This document shows, piece by piece, positions 44,096 to 52,952 of a DNA stretch of 64,000 nt. The notes beneath the pieces are model-generated. The model ran no database searches. It saw only the letters and a program-made list of their open reading frames with translations, and had not been told where the DNA came from. The DNA lies in contig NZ_JAAGRN010000005.1 in assembly GCF_010499255.1 (NCBI RefSeq), positions 124,001-188,000 of the forward strand. Reading direction: 5' to 3'. The translations under genes and the position numbers were made by a program. How positions within the stretch are numbered: the first letter of the stretch is position 1; the number at the start of each line of letters is the position of its first letter. The DNA is from Sheuella amnicola (GTDB taxonomy: Bacteria > Pseudomonadota > Gammaproteobacteria > Burkholderiales > Burkholderiaceae_B).

Positions 44096-45090
44096 TGTTC
44101 AAGCTTAATATTGCCCGATTTGATTACCTTGCCCCAAATGTCGTAATCCCTTAGCACGGTCTTCTGAAACTGCTCACCGATCATGCCGGACGGTTGAACG
44201 CCCAGGTCTTCGATTTTGGTCATATTGGCTGGCGTATGGATGATACGCGCCACCTCTTTACCTAATTTATCCACGATGGGTTGTGGGGTTCCTTTAGGTA
44301 AATACAGTGCGAAAAAAGGATAAGGCTCGAAATCCTTGAAACCCATTTCAGTCAGTGTGCGCACGTTTGGCAATATCTTCAGGCGTTCTTCGCCGGTGAC
44401 CGCTATCAGCTTGATTTTGTCGGACTGAAGGGATGACCTTACGTTACCGATGTCGATAAACGCGGCGTCCAATTGACCACCCAACATATCCGTCATAAGT
44501 GGCGCACCTCCTTTGTAAGGCACGTGTGTCATGTCCAATCCGGCCTGACTCTTGAGTGTTTCGCCATGGATATGCGCAGTCGTGCCGGCTCCATATGATC
44601 CATAACTATATTTACCTGGATTGGCCTTGACGACTTTAACGAACTCTTCGAAATTATTCGCCGGGAATCGTGCGGGAATCACCAGAACGTTGGATGACTT
44701 CGCCACCAATGCCAGCGGTATGAAATCGCGCTTGAAGTCATATGGAATGGACGTAAACATATGCGGTCCTTGCAAAAGGGTCGCAATACCCATCAAGAGG
44801 GTATATCCATCGGGAGCGGCTTTAGCGACCAAATCGTTGCCGATCATTCCGCTCGCTCCGGATTTGTTTTCGACAATGACGCTTGTTTTCCAGGCAACTC
44901 CCAGATCGTTGCCAATCATCCTGGCCAACACATCAGTTGTCCCGCCCGCAGGATAAGGCACGATAATTCTGATGGGCTTGCTTGGATATGGCGCATTGCC
45001 AGCACTTGTCGTTTGTGCTTGCGTCACACCGGCAAAAACACTCACAATGGCGAGTGATGCGAAAAAAGTCCGAAACCCAAACCCTCTCAT
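44092..45090 (-). CDS. Bug/TctC-family periplasmic binding protein
   Basis: 332 residues from the ATG at 45090, chosen because GGAG stands nine bases before it; an ATG 21 bp earlier has no visible ribosome site. A signal peptide (RGFGFRTFF then a hydrophobic stretch ending TQA) leads into YPSKPIRIIVPYPAGGTTDVLARM, the Bug family opening. It is first in the operon with the nitronate monooxygenase-like and CoA-ligase genes and probably binds the acid those enzymes process. No partner membrane proteins are nearby. It is a different paralog from the Bug gene at 39612-40589. Confidence 0.93.
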   Translation of the reverse strand: MRGFGFRTFFASLAIVSVFAGVTQAQTTSAGNAPYPSKPIRIIVPYPAGGTTDVLARMIGNDLGVAWKTSVIVENKSGASGMIGNDLVAKAAPDGYTLLMGIATLLQGPHMFTSIPYDFKRDFIPLALVAKSSNVLVIPARFPANNFEEFVKVVKANPGKYSYGSYGAGTTAHIHGETLKSQAGLDMTHVPYKGGAPLMTDMLGGQLDAAFIDIGNVRSSLQSDKIKLIAVTGEERLKILPNVRTLTEMGFKDFEPYPFFALYLPKGTPQPIVDKLGKEVARIIHTPANMTKIEDLGVQPSGMIGEQFQKTVLRDYDIWGKVIKSGNIKLEQ

Positions 45091-45167
45091 TCGATTATCT
45101 CCATAGCGCATGTCAGGTCACCCAGTATGCGTAGATCAGACGATATTGGTATTGGTGTTGTTACCTA

Positions 45168-45187
45168 GTTGTGAAAATAGTTACAAC
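45168..45187. promoter_or_regulatory. Inverted repeat in divergent intergenic region, candidate operator
   Basis: GTTGTGA-6 nt-TTACAAC, six of seven arm bases pairing. It lies between the divergently read Bug/NMO/CoA-ligase operon and the RodZ-like gene, about 78 bp from the former start. The size and dyad symmetry suit a dimeric repressor or activator. No regulator gene is adjacent, so the protein is unknown. The rest of the 206 bp between the genes is AT-rich with no other clear element. Confidence 0.4.
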
Positions 45188-45296
45188 AGATAGCAAAGCG
45201 GGCCAACAGAAAAATCACATAACCCGTTGATTTAAAATATCTTTATTTTTAGACGGTTAATATACTTATTTTTTGAAGCCCCAAGGTAAAACCGAA

Positions 45297-46292
45297 GTGC
45301 AAAACAAGATCAATCTTAAAGCTTACCTGAGCGCTGCGGACAAATTCTGGATAGGCGGGCAGCTAAGAAGCCTGAGACAAGCTCAAGGCTTGGGGGTACC
45401 TGAAGTGGCGCGCCTTGCCAACTGTCCGCAGTCACAGATCTTGGCAATCGAATCCGGTAGCCAGGGACCGTTCGGAAACACAGAAAATTACGTCATGGGC
45501 ATATTGAACTATGCCGATAAGATTGAAATTGCCCCAGATTCGGCACTCGGCGTCAAATTGGCCGAACTTGCAAATATCACTGACGGGGCTCTCAAGGATG
45601 AAACATCCGCTTCGGGAATCAATTCGCTCATGCAATCAAGCTTGACGAACGGATCAGCAGCATCTCAGCTGCGTGGAGTTGACGTCAAACGAGTCGCTCT
45701 AGTTGCAGCGGGACTTTGCGCGATTTTGCTTGCGGTGCTTCTGGCACTCGACATATTGCCGGGTGCGCAGCATATCAAATCAGCCATGGGCTTATCCCCG
45801 AAACTCAAGGACACCACCGAACATCAGACTGCAATTACCGAAAATACGACTACCGCGGCAACGCAAACCAAGCCCCAAAACCAAACGACTCTTTCTACAC
45901 CACCGGAACCATCGACTGAAAAGCCAAACGTCAGTGCTACCCAAAAGACTGAAACGGCGACAAAATCTCAGGCAACAGATCAATCATTGCCAAAAATCCA
46001 AGAACAGGCCACTCGTTCAACAGCATCACTCAGCTTCAAATTCAGTGGATCCTGCTGGGTTCAGATCACCGGACTGGATGGCAAAGTTTCCGAAAAAGTT
46101 TACGGCAACTCCGATCAGCTTGAATTAGATCCTTCCAAAGTCAAATCGCTTGTCATTGGAAACGTCGAAGCAGTGACTGTGACCAACAGCTTGGGTAAAC
46201 AAGTCAACCTCAAACCCTTTGCCAACCAGATCAGCAAAGTCGCTCGGTTCAAGGAGCAAGATCTTGGCACACTCATTCGAGATCGCAATTGA
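45297..46292 (+). CDS. RodZ-like membrane protein (HTH, one TM, DUF4115)
   Basis: 331 residues from a GTG at 45297 with AAGG upstream; an in-frame TTG at 45273 has no clear ribosome site. An N-terminal helix-turn-helix (LRSLRQAQGLGVPEVARLANCPQSQILAIESG) is followed by a single membrane segment (about VALVAAGLCAILLAVLLALDIL), a Thr/Pro/Gln-rich periplasmic linker and a C-terminal DUF4115 beta domain (SFKFSGSCWVQITGLDGK). This is the RodZ layout; RodZ links MreB to the cell-wall elongation machinery. Real rodZ genes in proteobacteria usually precede ispG. Here the partner is a histidine kinase, whose TTG start overlaps this stop by 3 bp, so it may be a paralog with a sensing role. Confidence 0.75.
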   Translation: MQNKINLKAYLSAADKFWIGGQLRSLRQAQGLGVPEVARLANCPQSQILAIESGSQGPFGNTENYVMGILNYADKIEIAPDSALGVKLAELANITDGALKDETSASGINSLMQSSLTNGSAASQLRGVDVKRVALVAAGLCAILLAVLLALDILPGAQHIKSAMGLSPKLKDTTEHQTAITENTTTAATQTKPQNQTTLSTPPEPSTEKPNVSATQKTETATKSQATDQSLPKIQEQATRSTASLSFKFSGSCWVQITGLDGKVSEKVYGNSDQLELDPSKVKSLVIGNVEAVTVTNSLGKQVNLKPFANQISKVARFKEQDLGTLIRDRN

Positions 46293-48427
46293 TTATTTTC
46301 GATCCGGTTCGAGGCAAGAACCAAAGCAACAATACCTGGCTATCAGCCCATAAAACCCTCGATGTCGTTTTATTGGTCATAACCACCCTTCATGCGTCTT
46401 GGTTCTTCAAGCAATTGCCCTGGGGCAATTATTTGACATTGTTGATGTTGCCTCTTTTTGTTTTGGTTTCTGTCGATCTTGTCAGCCTGTATCGGCACAA
46501 ACGCTTTTGGGTGAATTCCGTCATCGTCCCTATCGTGTTGATTCTGACGATCGCCGCCATAAATTGGACGCTTGAACCGTCAGTACCCGGTTGGCTCATG
46601 GGCACTGTATTCGTCACAATGATGCGAATGCCGCAACGCAATGCCATCGTTCTTTTGATCCTCTTTCTATTATCGTCATTAGCCGCAATGCGTTTTCATT
46701 GGGGGATTAGCCCCCTGACGATTATGCGGACCGTTGCGCCATCAATCCTGACGCTCCTGTTGATTCGAATTTTCTTTGCCGTGAATCTGCACTCACTGGA
46801 AAAGCTCGATCAAACATCGGAGTTATTGACAAACGCCCTGCAAACAATATCTCAAGGCATATGCGTCATCAATAAAGACGGGCGCTTTAAACTTTTCAAC
46901 GAACGCGCTTGCGATTTGCTGGACCTACCGACGGAATTTCTCGAGTCAAATCCGCTTTTGTCCGAGGTCGTTCAGTTTCAGGCCAATCGGGGGGACTTCG
47001 GGCCCGACTTCTCTCACGTCGAACCTGATGCGCGCGACTATGTTGCTACGCTCGGTGTTCATGTCAACCAGTCGATCCCATCGCAATATCTTCGCAGGGA
47101 CAAAAAAGGTCGATACATTGAGGTGCAATCCCATGTCATGCCGTCGGGAGATATCGTTCGCACTTACTCCGATGTCACGCAATATCAAACCATCAATAAC
47201 GAATTGCAGAGATTATTAACAGAAGAAAAAGAGCACGTCGAACGACTCAAACAAATCACATCCGATCTGAAGCAGGCAAATATCCGGTTCAACACGACAG
47301 CCAATTCGCTTCCGGGGGCCATCTACGAAGCCAGGCAACATACTGACGGTACAACCGAGTTCATATATTTCAGCGATCAGATGTGCGAGATTTTCGAGCT
47401 CGACCGTGAACAACTTATCAAGAACCCTTCATTAGTCTTGACTTGCATTCATCCAGAAGAGCAGGAGAGACTTACTCTTGCAAACAAGATCGCATACGAT
47501 CACGGTGGCCCTCTTTTTATTGAGCTTAGAATCCGCACACCATCCGGCAAAACAAAATGGATTCAACTCAGTTCTGCGCCACAGGACTTCGAGGACCCCG
47601 CCCATACAGTCTGGAGCGGATATGCCGTCGATATCACCGAACGAATCAGTCTTGAAGCCAAAGCGACAGAACTTAAAATCGCGAATGAACAAAATCAAAT
47701 CATCAAAAACTTGCTCAGGGACAAAGAAGAGCTGATCCAATCGCTTTTGATCGCCAATCGTACTGCCGAAACCGGCGCATTATCCGCAGCATTGGCGCAT
47801 GAACTCAATCAACCACTTTGCGCAATCGGTTTGCACACGGAAGTGTTGCAACAGAAACTGGGTGAAACCGCTGATCCGGAAACAAATGAAATCCTTGCAT
47901 TTATCGCAGATGACAATAAGCGCGCATCGGGCATCATTAATTCTTTACGCAGGATTTTCCGGCAAGAAGCAACTCATTCTCAGAAGATCGATTTAAATGA
48001 GCTGATCAAATCCTTGCAGCCGTTGTATCAACCTCATGTAGTCGCAAAGAACATCGCCATCGATTACGAATTATGCAAAGACGGAATCGTTGAAATCGAT
48101 TCAAACGAGTTCCAGCAAGTAGTCATTAACTTGATGAATAACGCCATTACTTCGTTTGACGGAATCGACGGCAAGATCAAAAAGGAAATCAAAGTCCAGA
48201 CAAGACGAACGGAACGTACGCTCTCGTTCATTGTGTCGGACAATGGATGCGGCATTCCAACCGATATCGAACCCAAAATATTCACTCTGCTAAAAGTTTC
48301 AAGCAAATCCGGCATGGGACTGGGTCTATGGTTAAGCAAACACATCGTCGAACAGCACCGTGGAACCATACGTTTCGAACATATACCGACAGGTGGAACA
48401 CGATTTATCGTGGAGCTCCCTGTATAA
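46289..48427 (+). CDS. Membrane-bound PAS sensor histidine kinase
   Basis: 712 residues, TTG start overlapping the upstream stop. The N-terminal 170 residues hold about five to six hydrophobic segments. They are followed by a PAS domain (SQGICVINKDGRFKLFNERA), a short coiled-coil (about ELQRLLTEEKEHVERLKQ), a second PAS/PAC domain (ending WSGYAVDITERI), the dimerisation H-box ALAHELNQPL with phospho-acceptor His504, and an ATPase domain with an N box (NLMNNAITSF), GCGIP and GMGLGLWLSKHIV. It is of the FixL-like class. No response regulator gene is adjacent; a FixJ-like regulator lies at 62620. The signal is unknown; the PAS domains suggest a small molecule or redox cue. Confidence 0.92.
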   Translation: MIIFDPVRGKNQSNNTWLSAHKTLDVVLLVITTLHASWFFKQLPWGNYLTLLMLPLFVLVSVDLVSLYRHKRFWVNSVIVPIVLILTIAAINWTLEPSVPGWLMGTVFVTMMRMPQRNAIVLLILFLLSSLAAMRFHWGISPLTIMRTVAPSILTLLLIRIFFAVNLHSLEKLDQTSELLTNALQTISQGICVINKDGRFKLFNERACDLLDLPTEFLESNPLLSEVVQFQANRGDFGPDFSHVEPDARDYVATLGVHVNQSIPSQYLRRDKKGRYIEVQSHVMPSGDIVRTYSDVTQYQTINNELQRLLTEEKEHVERLKQITSDLKQANIRFNTTANSLPGAIYEARQHTDGTTEFIYFSDQMCEIFELDREQLIKNPSLVLTCIHPEEQERLTLANKIAYDHGGPLFIELRIRTPSGKTKWIQLSSAPQDFEDPAHTVWSGYAVDITERISLEAKATELKIANEQNQIIKNLLRDKEELIQSLLIANRTAETGALSAALAHELNQPLCAIGLHTEVLQQKLGETADPETNEILAFIADDNKRASGIINSLRRIFRQEATHSQKIDLNELIKSLQPLYQPHVVAKNIAIDYELCKDGIVEIDSNEFQQVVINLMNNAITSFDGIDGKIKKEIKVQTRRTERTLSFIVSDNGCGIPTDIEPKIFTLLKVSSKSGMGLGLWLSKHIVEQHRGTIRFEHIPTGGTRFIVELPV

Positions 48428-48543
48428 ACGTATTTTTACTCTTCATTGAAATCATCTGAAACATTTCCCGGCCATCATGAAATCGGTTTGAAATGGTCAG
48501 GGTGAGAAGATATCCCTGCGTTAAACAAACAGGAGATAGCGCC

Positions 48544-49119
48544 ATGAAACAGTCTTTAATCCGTGCTCTCGCTACAGCGGCAGGCCTGACTTTGGTCGCC
48601 TCAACCTGGGCACAGTCCTCCACCGCAACGACTCAGGCTCCCGCGACACAAGCGGCACCCGCACAACGACCTGCACAAGGTCCCGGAAATGGTCCGCAAT
48701 CAGGCGCGGGCAAACATATGCAGCAAGGCCAACATCAAGGTGGCGAGTTTGGCATGGGTCAGTTGCCGCAACAGGTGATTGATCAGCTGGCCCTGTTGCC
48801 GGCGCAAAAATCACAACTCGATGCCGCCCAACAAGCCCGAAAGGACATGCATGCAGCGCGTAAATCAGCCATGGCTAACCAGCGAAAGGTCATGCAGGAT
48901 CAATTGGCCAAGGATCAGTTGGATCCCCGGGCAATCATGACGCAAAGCAACCAGATGCATTCGGCCATGTCGGCTCAGCGAGAGGCCGTCCAACAGAAAT
49001 GGCTTTCGTTCTGGGATGGCCTGTCTGCCGAACAGCGCAAAACAATGACAACTTACATGAAATCACGCATGGCAGGATCGGGCGACCGGCCGATGCAGCA
49101 TGGACGTCATCACGGTTAA
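48544..49119 (+). CDS. Spy/CpxP-like periplasmic protein
   Basis: 191 residues from ATG 48544, which has GGAG at good distance; an earlier in-frame GTG has no support. The signal peptide (MKQSLIRALATAAGLTLVAST-like, cleaved near WAQ) is followed by a low-complexity Ala/Gln/Pro/Gly segment and a helical region LPAQKSQLDAAQQARKDM...ALWDGLSAEQRKTM-like, with repeated helix-forming LxxAQ elements as in Spy/CpxP/heavy-metal sensor proteins. The C-terminus is His-rich (QHGRHHG). Relatives are periplasmic chaperones or metal/stress sensors. A terminator follows. The fold call is moderate; the function is open. Confidence 0.7.
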   Translation: MKQSLIRALATAAGLTLVASTWAQSSTATTQAPATQAAPAQRPAQGPGNGPQSGAGKHMQQGQHQGGEFGMGQLPQQVIDQLALLPAQKSQLDAAQQARKDMHAARKSAMANQRKVMQDQLAKDQLDPRAIMTQSNQMHSAMSAQREAVQQKWLSFWDGLSAEQRKTMTTYMKSRMAGSGDRPMQHGRHHG

Positions 49120-49149
49120 TTGAACCGCCTACCGGCATTACACACACAG

Positions 49150-49175
49150 GCCTCGGGGAAACCCGGGGCTTTTTT
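49150..49175 (+). terminator. Rho-independent terminator
   Basis: GCCTCGGG, a GAAA tetraloop, CCCGGGGC, then six T residues. Eight base pairs include one G-T pair. It sits 31 bp after the Spy-like gene stop. Confidence 0.9.
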
Positions 49176-49216
49176 GTCTAAAGTACTAAAATGGGGGACT
49201 ATTCAAGGAGTCACCC

Positions 49217-50323
49217 ATGTCTATAAACAGTCCCCTCGCTGGTCCGGTCAAACTTGGCGCAATTGAACTGAAGAATCGCGTGGTCATGGCACCGCTGACG
49301 CGCATGCGCGCCATTGCCGGCGAAGTTTCGAACCCCTTGGCAAAAACCTATTACAGCCAACGTGCTGGTGCAGGGTTGATTATTACGGAAGCAACTCAAA
49401 TTTCGCGACTTGGGCAAGGCTACCCCGCAACACCCGGCATTTATAGCGACAATCAAACGCAAGCTTGGAAAGAAATTGTCGAGGCCGTCCATGCAAAGGG
49501 CGGCAAAATCGTCGCTCAACTCTGGCATGTCGGACGCATCTCGCACTCGTCCTTGCATCCCGACGAAGGACTCCCGATTGCGCCATCGGCCATTGCGCCA
49601 AGTGGTAAAACACTGGGAGCCGACTGGAAGATGCATGCCTATGAGGTGCCCGCTGCGATGACAGCCGGCGATATCGCAAACTTGAAAACCGAGTTTTTAC
49701 AAGCTGCTCAAAACGCTAAAAAAGCCGGTTTCGACGGTATTGAAATTCATGCGGCAAATGGCTATTTACTGGATCAATTTTTACAAGACCATAGCAACAA
49801 GCGAACGGATGCCTACGGCGGATCTTTCGAAAACCGCGCCCGATTGCTTGTGGAAGTTCTGCAAACGGTCTCGACAGTGTTCCCTTTCGACAGGATAGGC
49901 GTTCGACTGTCTCCCTATGGCACATTCAATGACATGAAAGACAGCGATCCGATCGCACTATTCACTTCTGTCATTGAAAAATTGAACGAATTAGGCCTCG
50001 CCTATCTGCACATGATCGAGCCGCGCTCAACTACAGCCGGAGGCAATGAGGATATCAATACCGAAGCCCCCGTGACTGCGGACATATTCCGCAAAATATT
50101 CAAAGGCGCCTTCTTGAGCGCCGGAGGATTTACACGCGAACTGGGTGAACAAGCCATTTCGAATGGATCCGCCGATGCGATCGCGTATGGTCGTCTCTAT
50201 ATTTCTAACCCGGATCTGGCTGAGCGACTCGTGCAGCATGCGCCTTTAAACCCGTACGATCGCGCTACCTTTTATGGTGGGGCCGAAAAGGGCTACACGG
50301 ACTATCCTTTCCTGAAGGCCTGA
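49217..50323 (+). CDS. nemA: Old yellow enzyme-family alkene reductase (NemA-like)
   Basis: 368 residues; ATG behind AGGAG. The FMN TIM-barrel shows the OYE set: LKNRVVMAPLTRMRA at the N-terminus, LWHVGRISH, IHAANGYLLDQFLQDHSNKRTDAYGGSFENRARL, and AYGRLYISNPDLAERL near the end. Length matches E. coli NemA. Such enzymes use NAD(P)H to reduce activated C=C bonds in unsaturated carbonyls, maleimides and nitro compounds. A lipoprotein gene starts 2 bp after its stop and carbonic anhydrase follows, so the three may be co-transcribed. The natural substrate is not known. Confidence 0.93.
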   Translation: MSINSPLAGPVKLGAIELKNRVVMAPLTRMRAIAGEVSNPLAKTYYSQRAGAGLIITEATQISRLGQGYPATPGIYSDNQTQAWKEIVEAVHAKGGKIVAQLWHVGRISHSSLHPDEGLPIAPSAIAPSGKTLGADWKMHAYEVPAAMTAGDIANLKTEFLQAAQNAKKAGFDGIEIHAANGYLLDQFLQDHSNKRTDAYGGSFENRARLLVEVLQTVSTVFPFDRIGVRLSPYGTFNDMKDSDPIALFTSVIEKLNELGLAYLHMIEPRSTTAGGNEDINTEAPVTADIFRKIFKGAFLSAGGFTRELGEQAISNGSADAIAYGRLYISNPDLAERLVQHAPLNPYDRATFYGGAEKGYTDYPFLKA

Positions 50324-50325
50324 CC

Positions 50326-50808
50326 ATGCACCACTCATTGAAACTTGCAGCCACTTCGCTTGTGGCGATGATGCTTGTCGGTTGCGGCACCAAGGAGTCG
50401 TCTCAACCCGTCAAACAGGAGCCTGCCAAAATCGTCGAAGCGGTATTCAAGTCCACGACGATTTCTCAAGCGAAAAATATGCTGTTAGGCGCCTGCTCGA
50501 ACAACAAGCTCGCCATTAAATCTGAAAGCAAGGTTGTGACGTGCGAAACCAGAAACCTGATCAGCAGGCGCGAACGCGAACTCACTTTGGCTATCGATGA
50601 CGCATACGCATCCGACATCCGCGAGGTTTTCGAATTCACGCTAACCGAACAAGGCCCTGACGTTCAGGTGAAAGCCAATAGTTTCGCAAAATATCAAGCA
50701 CCGATCAGCGTCATGAGCGCTAATCAAACCAGACAACGCAATCTGCTTGATGAAACAGCCGACGCAACTTTGAAAAAACTTCTCACCCAGGCTGGGGCCA
50801 AATATTGA
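50326..50808 (+). CDS. Predicted lipoprotein, unknown function
   Basis: 160 residues. The N-terminus is a lipoprotein signal: HHSLKLAATSLVAMMLVGC with a LVGC lipobox and Gly after the Cys, so attachment to the outer or inner membrane is likely. The rest is a soluble alpha/beta region with two Cys (GACSNN, VTCETR) that could form a disulfide. No family was recognised. It starts 2 bp after the OYE gene and its stop overlaps the region just before the carbonic anhydrase start. Confidence 0.75.
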   Translation: MHHSLKLAATSLVAMMLVGCGTKESSQPVKQEPAKIVEAVFKSTTISQAKNMLLGACSNNKLAIKSESKVVTCETRNLISRRERELTLAIDDAYASDIREVFEFTLTEQGPDVQVKANSFAKYQAPISVMSANQTRQRNLLDETADATLKKLLTQAGAKY

Positions 50809-50810
50809 CC

Positions 50811-51479
50811 ATGTATCAAGATAAAAATCCACACTCGCTTGACGTGCTTTTTGCGAATAATCGCGAATGGGTCGCTTCCGTAACCGATCAGGATCCCGAT
50901 TTCTTTAAGCGACTAGCCAATCAGCAATCGCCCGAGTACATGTGGATCGGTTGCTCTGACTCGCGCGTGCCAGCCAATCAAATCACGGGACTGGCCCCCG
51001 GCGAGGTATTCGTTCACCGCAACATCGCAAACGTGGTGGTGCATACCGACTTGAATGCCTTATCGGTCATCCAGTTCGCGATCGACATGCTGAAAGTCAA
51101 ACACATCATCGTTGTCGGACACTACGGATGCGTAGGCGTGCGTGCGGCGATGGAAAATTTCCGCGTCGGACTTGCCGACAACTGGATTCGCCATGTCAAG
51201 GACGTCAACGAAAAACACCAATCCTATTTGGGCAGCCTGGTCAATCGCAACGAACGCCTCGATCGTCTTTGTGAACTCAATGTGATCGAGCAAGTCGTCA
51301 ACGTTTGCCAGACAACTAGCGTGCAGGATGCCTGGTCAAAAAATCAACCGGTCACCGTTCATGGCTGGGTTTATGGCGTTCACGATGGCATCGCGCGCGA
51401 CATGGGCGTGAGCATCGCATGCAGCGAAGATCTGGAGCATCATTACCGCTCCGTGATTTCCAAAAGATTCACCGCCTGA
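50811..51479 (+). CDS. can: Beta-class carbonic anhydrase
   Basis: 222 residues from ATG 50811; a TTG two codons earlier also opens the frame but lies in the upstream stop. The zinc-binding and catalytic signature is complete: WIGCSDSRVPANQI with the Cys-x-Asp-x-Arg set and HYGCVGV with His-x-x-Cys. GEVFVHRNIANVV is the typical flanking motif. Length and sequence match the E. coli Can group. It hydrates CO2 to bicarbonate in the cytoplasm for carboxylation reactions. Confidence 0.96.
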   Translation: MYQDKNPHSLDVLFANNREWVASVTDQDPDFFKRLANQQSPEYMWIGCSDSRVPANQITGLAPGEVFVHRNIANVVVHTDLNALSVIQFAIDMLKVKHIIVVGHYGCVGVRAAMENFRVGLADNWIRHVKDVNEKHQSYLGSLVNRNERLDRLCELNVIEQVVNVCQTTSVQDAWSKNQPVTVHGWVYGVHDGIARDMGVSIACSEDLEHHYRSVISKRFTA

Positions 51480-51485
51480 CAGTTT

Positions 51486-51503
51486 GGCGTGATGCGTCAC
51501 GCC
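51486..51503. terminator. Perfect hairpin between convergent genes
   Basis: GGCGTGA-TGCG-TCACGCC, a seven-pair stem, lying just after the carbonic anhydrase stop and overlapping the last bases of the convergent symporter gene. There is no T-run on either side, so termination is only probable. Confidence 0.45.
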
Positions 51504-52909
51504 TTACGTAACTGCCCTCGCGGGACCAGGCCACCAAGCAGCATTCCGGACAGACTGGCGATCAACCCTGCGAGCTGGGGCGGAAGCGTGGCTTGTGGCG
51601 CCAGAATCTCGCAACTTATCCAAACGACCAGTCCGCAAATAATTGCAAGCAGGCCACCAAGCGAATTGGATCTGGACCAGTAAATGCCGAATGTAAGCGG
51701 AACAAATGCCGTTACCAACGTGATCTTGTAGGCACTTTCAACCATCTTGAAGATCGAGAGCTCGGAGTTGACCGCAAAAAAAGTGACGACCACGGTAAAG
51801 CTCAATACCGTGATTCGCATCACTTTAAGCAATTGCTTGTCACTCAAATGCTTGAACATGCCTTTGACAATGTTTTCCGCGAATGTGACCGACGGAGCGA
51901 GCAAGGTCGCACTGGCACAACTCTTGATCGCAGAAAGCAACGCGCCAAAAAACATCACCTGGGCAATTAAGGGTGCGTGGCCTAGGATCAACTTGGGCAA
52001 AATCATTTACGAATCTGTTTCAAGATATTGCTCGACCAAAGCCGGGTTGATCAACGTCGCCGAATAGGCAAGAAACAGTGGGATGAAGGCAAAGATGAAA
52101 TACAGCACGCCTCCAAGAATAGCGGCTTGAACTGCGATATTGACGTTTTTAGAGGACGTGATCCGTTGAAAAACATCCTGCTGGGGAATGGAGCCCAACA
52201 TCATTGTGAACAGCGCCGCCGTAAAACCCAGAATTGCCGTCAGATTCATTTCAGGCCAAAAATTCAGCTTACCCGCATCGGCCGCATGCTGGATCACCGC
52301 GACGACGCCTCCGCTTTGGGTGCTCATTTCACCACCGATATAAATCATGCCGATCACAATGATGATCATCTGAATGAAATCAGTCACGGCAACAGACCAC
52401 ATCCCACCGAACAGCGTATAGATCAGCACGCTTGCCGCACCGATCATCATGCCGACAGTTTGGGAAATCGATCCGTCCGACACCACGTTAAATACCAAAC
52501 CAAGGGCTTTAATCTGCGCGGCGACCCAGCCGAGATAAGACGCCACGATACACAACGTAATCATGACCTCGACTGTGCGGCCGTATTTTTCGCGGAAAAA
52601 ATCACCAATCGTAAGCATCTTTCGGTTGTACAAATGCTTGGCGAAAAACAACCCCACCAGAATCAGGCAGAGAGACGAGCCGAAGGGATCGGAAACAATT
52701 CCACCCAGCCCCTCTTTTAAAAATGTCGCCGGTATACCCAGCACCGTCTCAGAGCCGAACCAGGTCGCGAACACCGTGGCCGTGACGATAGGCAAAGGCA
52801 AACTATGGCCGGCAGCCGCGAAGTCGGCGGTATTTTTGACCCGCATCGCGGCCCACAAACCAATACCAACGGATATCACCCAATACGCAATCACGAAGCC
52901 AAGCAGCAT
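51497..52909 (-). pseudogene. Sodium:solute symporter split by one in-frame TAA
   Basis: Two consecutive frames in the same register, 52909-52007 and 52006-51497, together make a typical SSS-family transporter of about 470 residues with many hydrophobic segments. The first part holds the family segments ATWFGSETVLG and GSIPQQDVFQRITSSK; the second continues with FFGALLSAIKSCASATLLAPSV, the conserved region near a Na+ site. They are separated by a single TAA between YLETDS and MILPKL, with no frameshift or missing sequence. A C-to-T change of a CAA codon would explain it. The ATG directly after the stop could allow restart, but no good ribosome site precedes it. It is probably a recent pseudogene or a sequencing error. 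The solute is unknown. Confidence 0.85.
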
Positions 52910-52952
52910 GGCTCAACCCTCTAGTAAAAATTTTCGGGAATTATAGGGGTTT

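Noticed and set aside
52028-52720. 230-codon open frame on the + strand
   Set aside because: It is antisense to the symporter, which has clear family motifs; the frame itself is low-complexity and charged.
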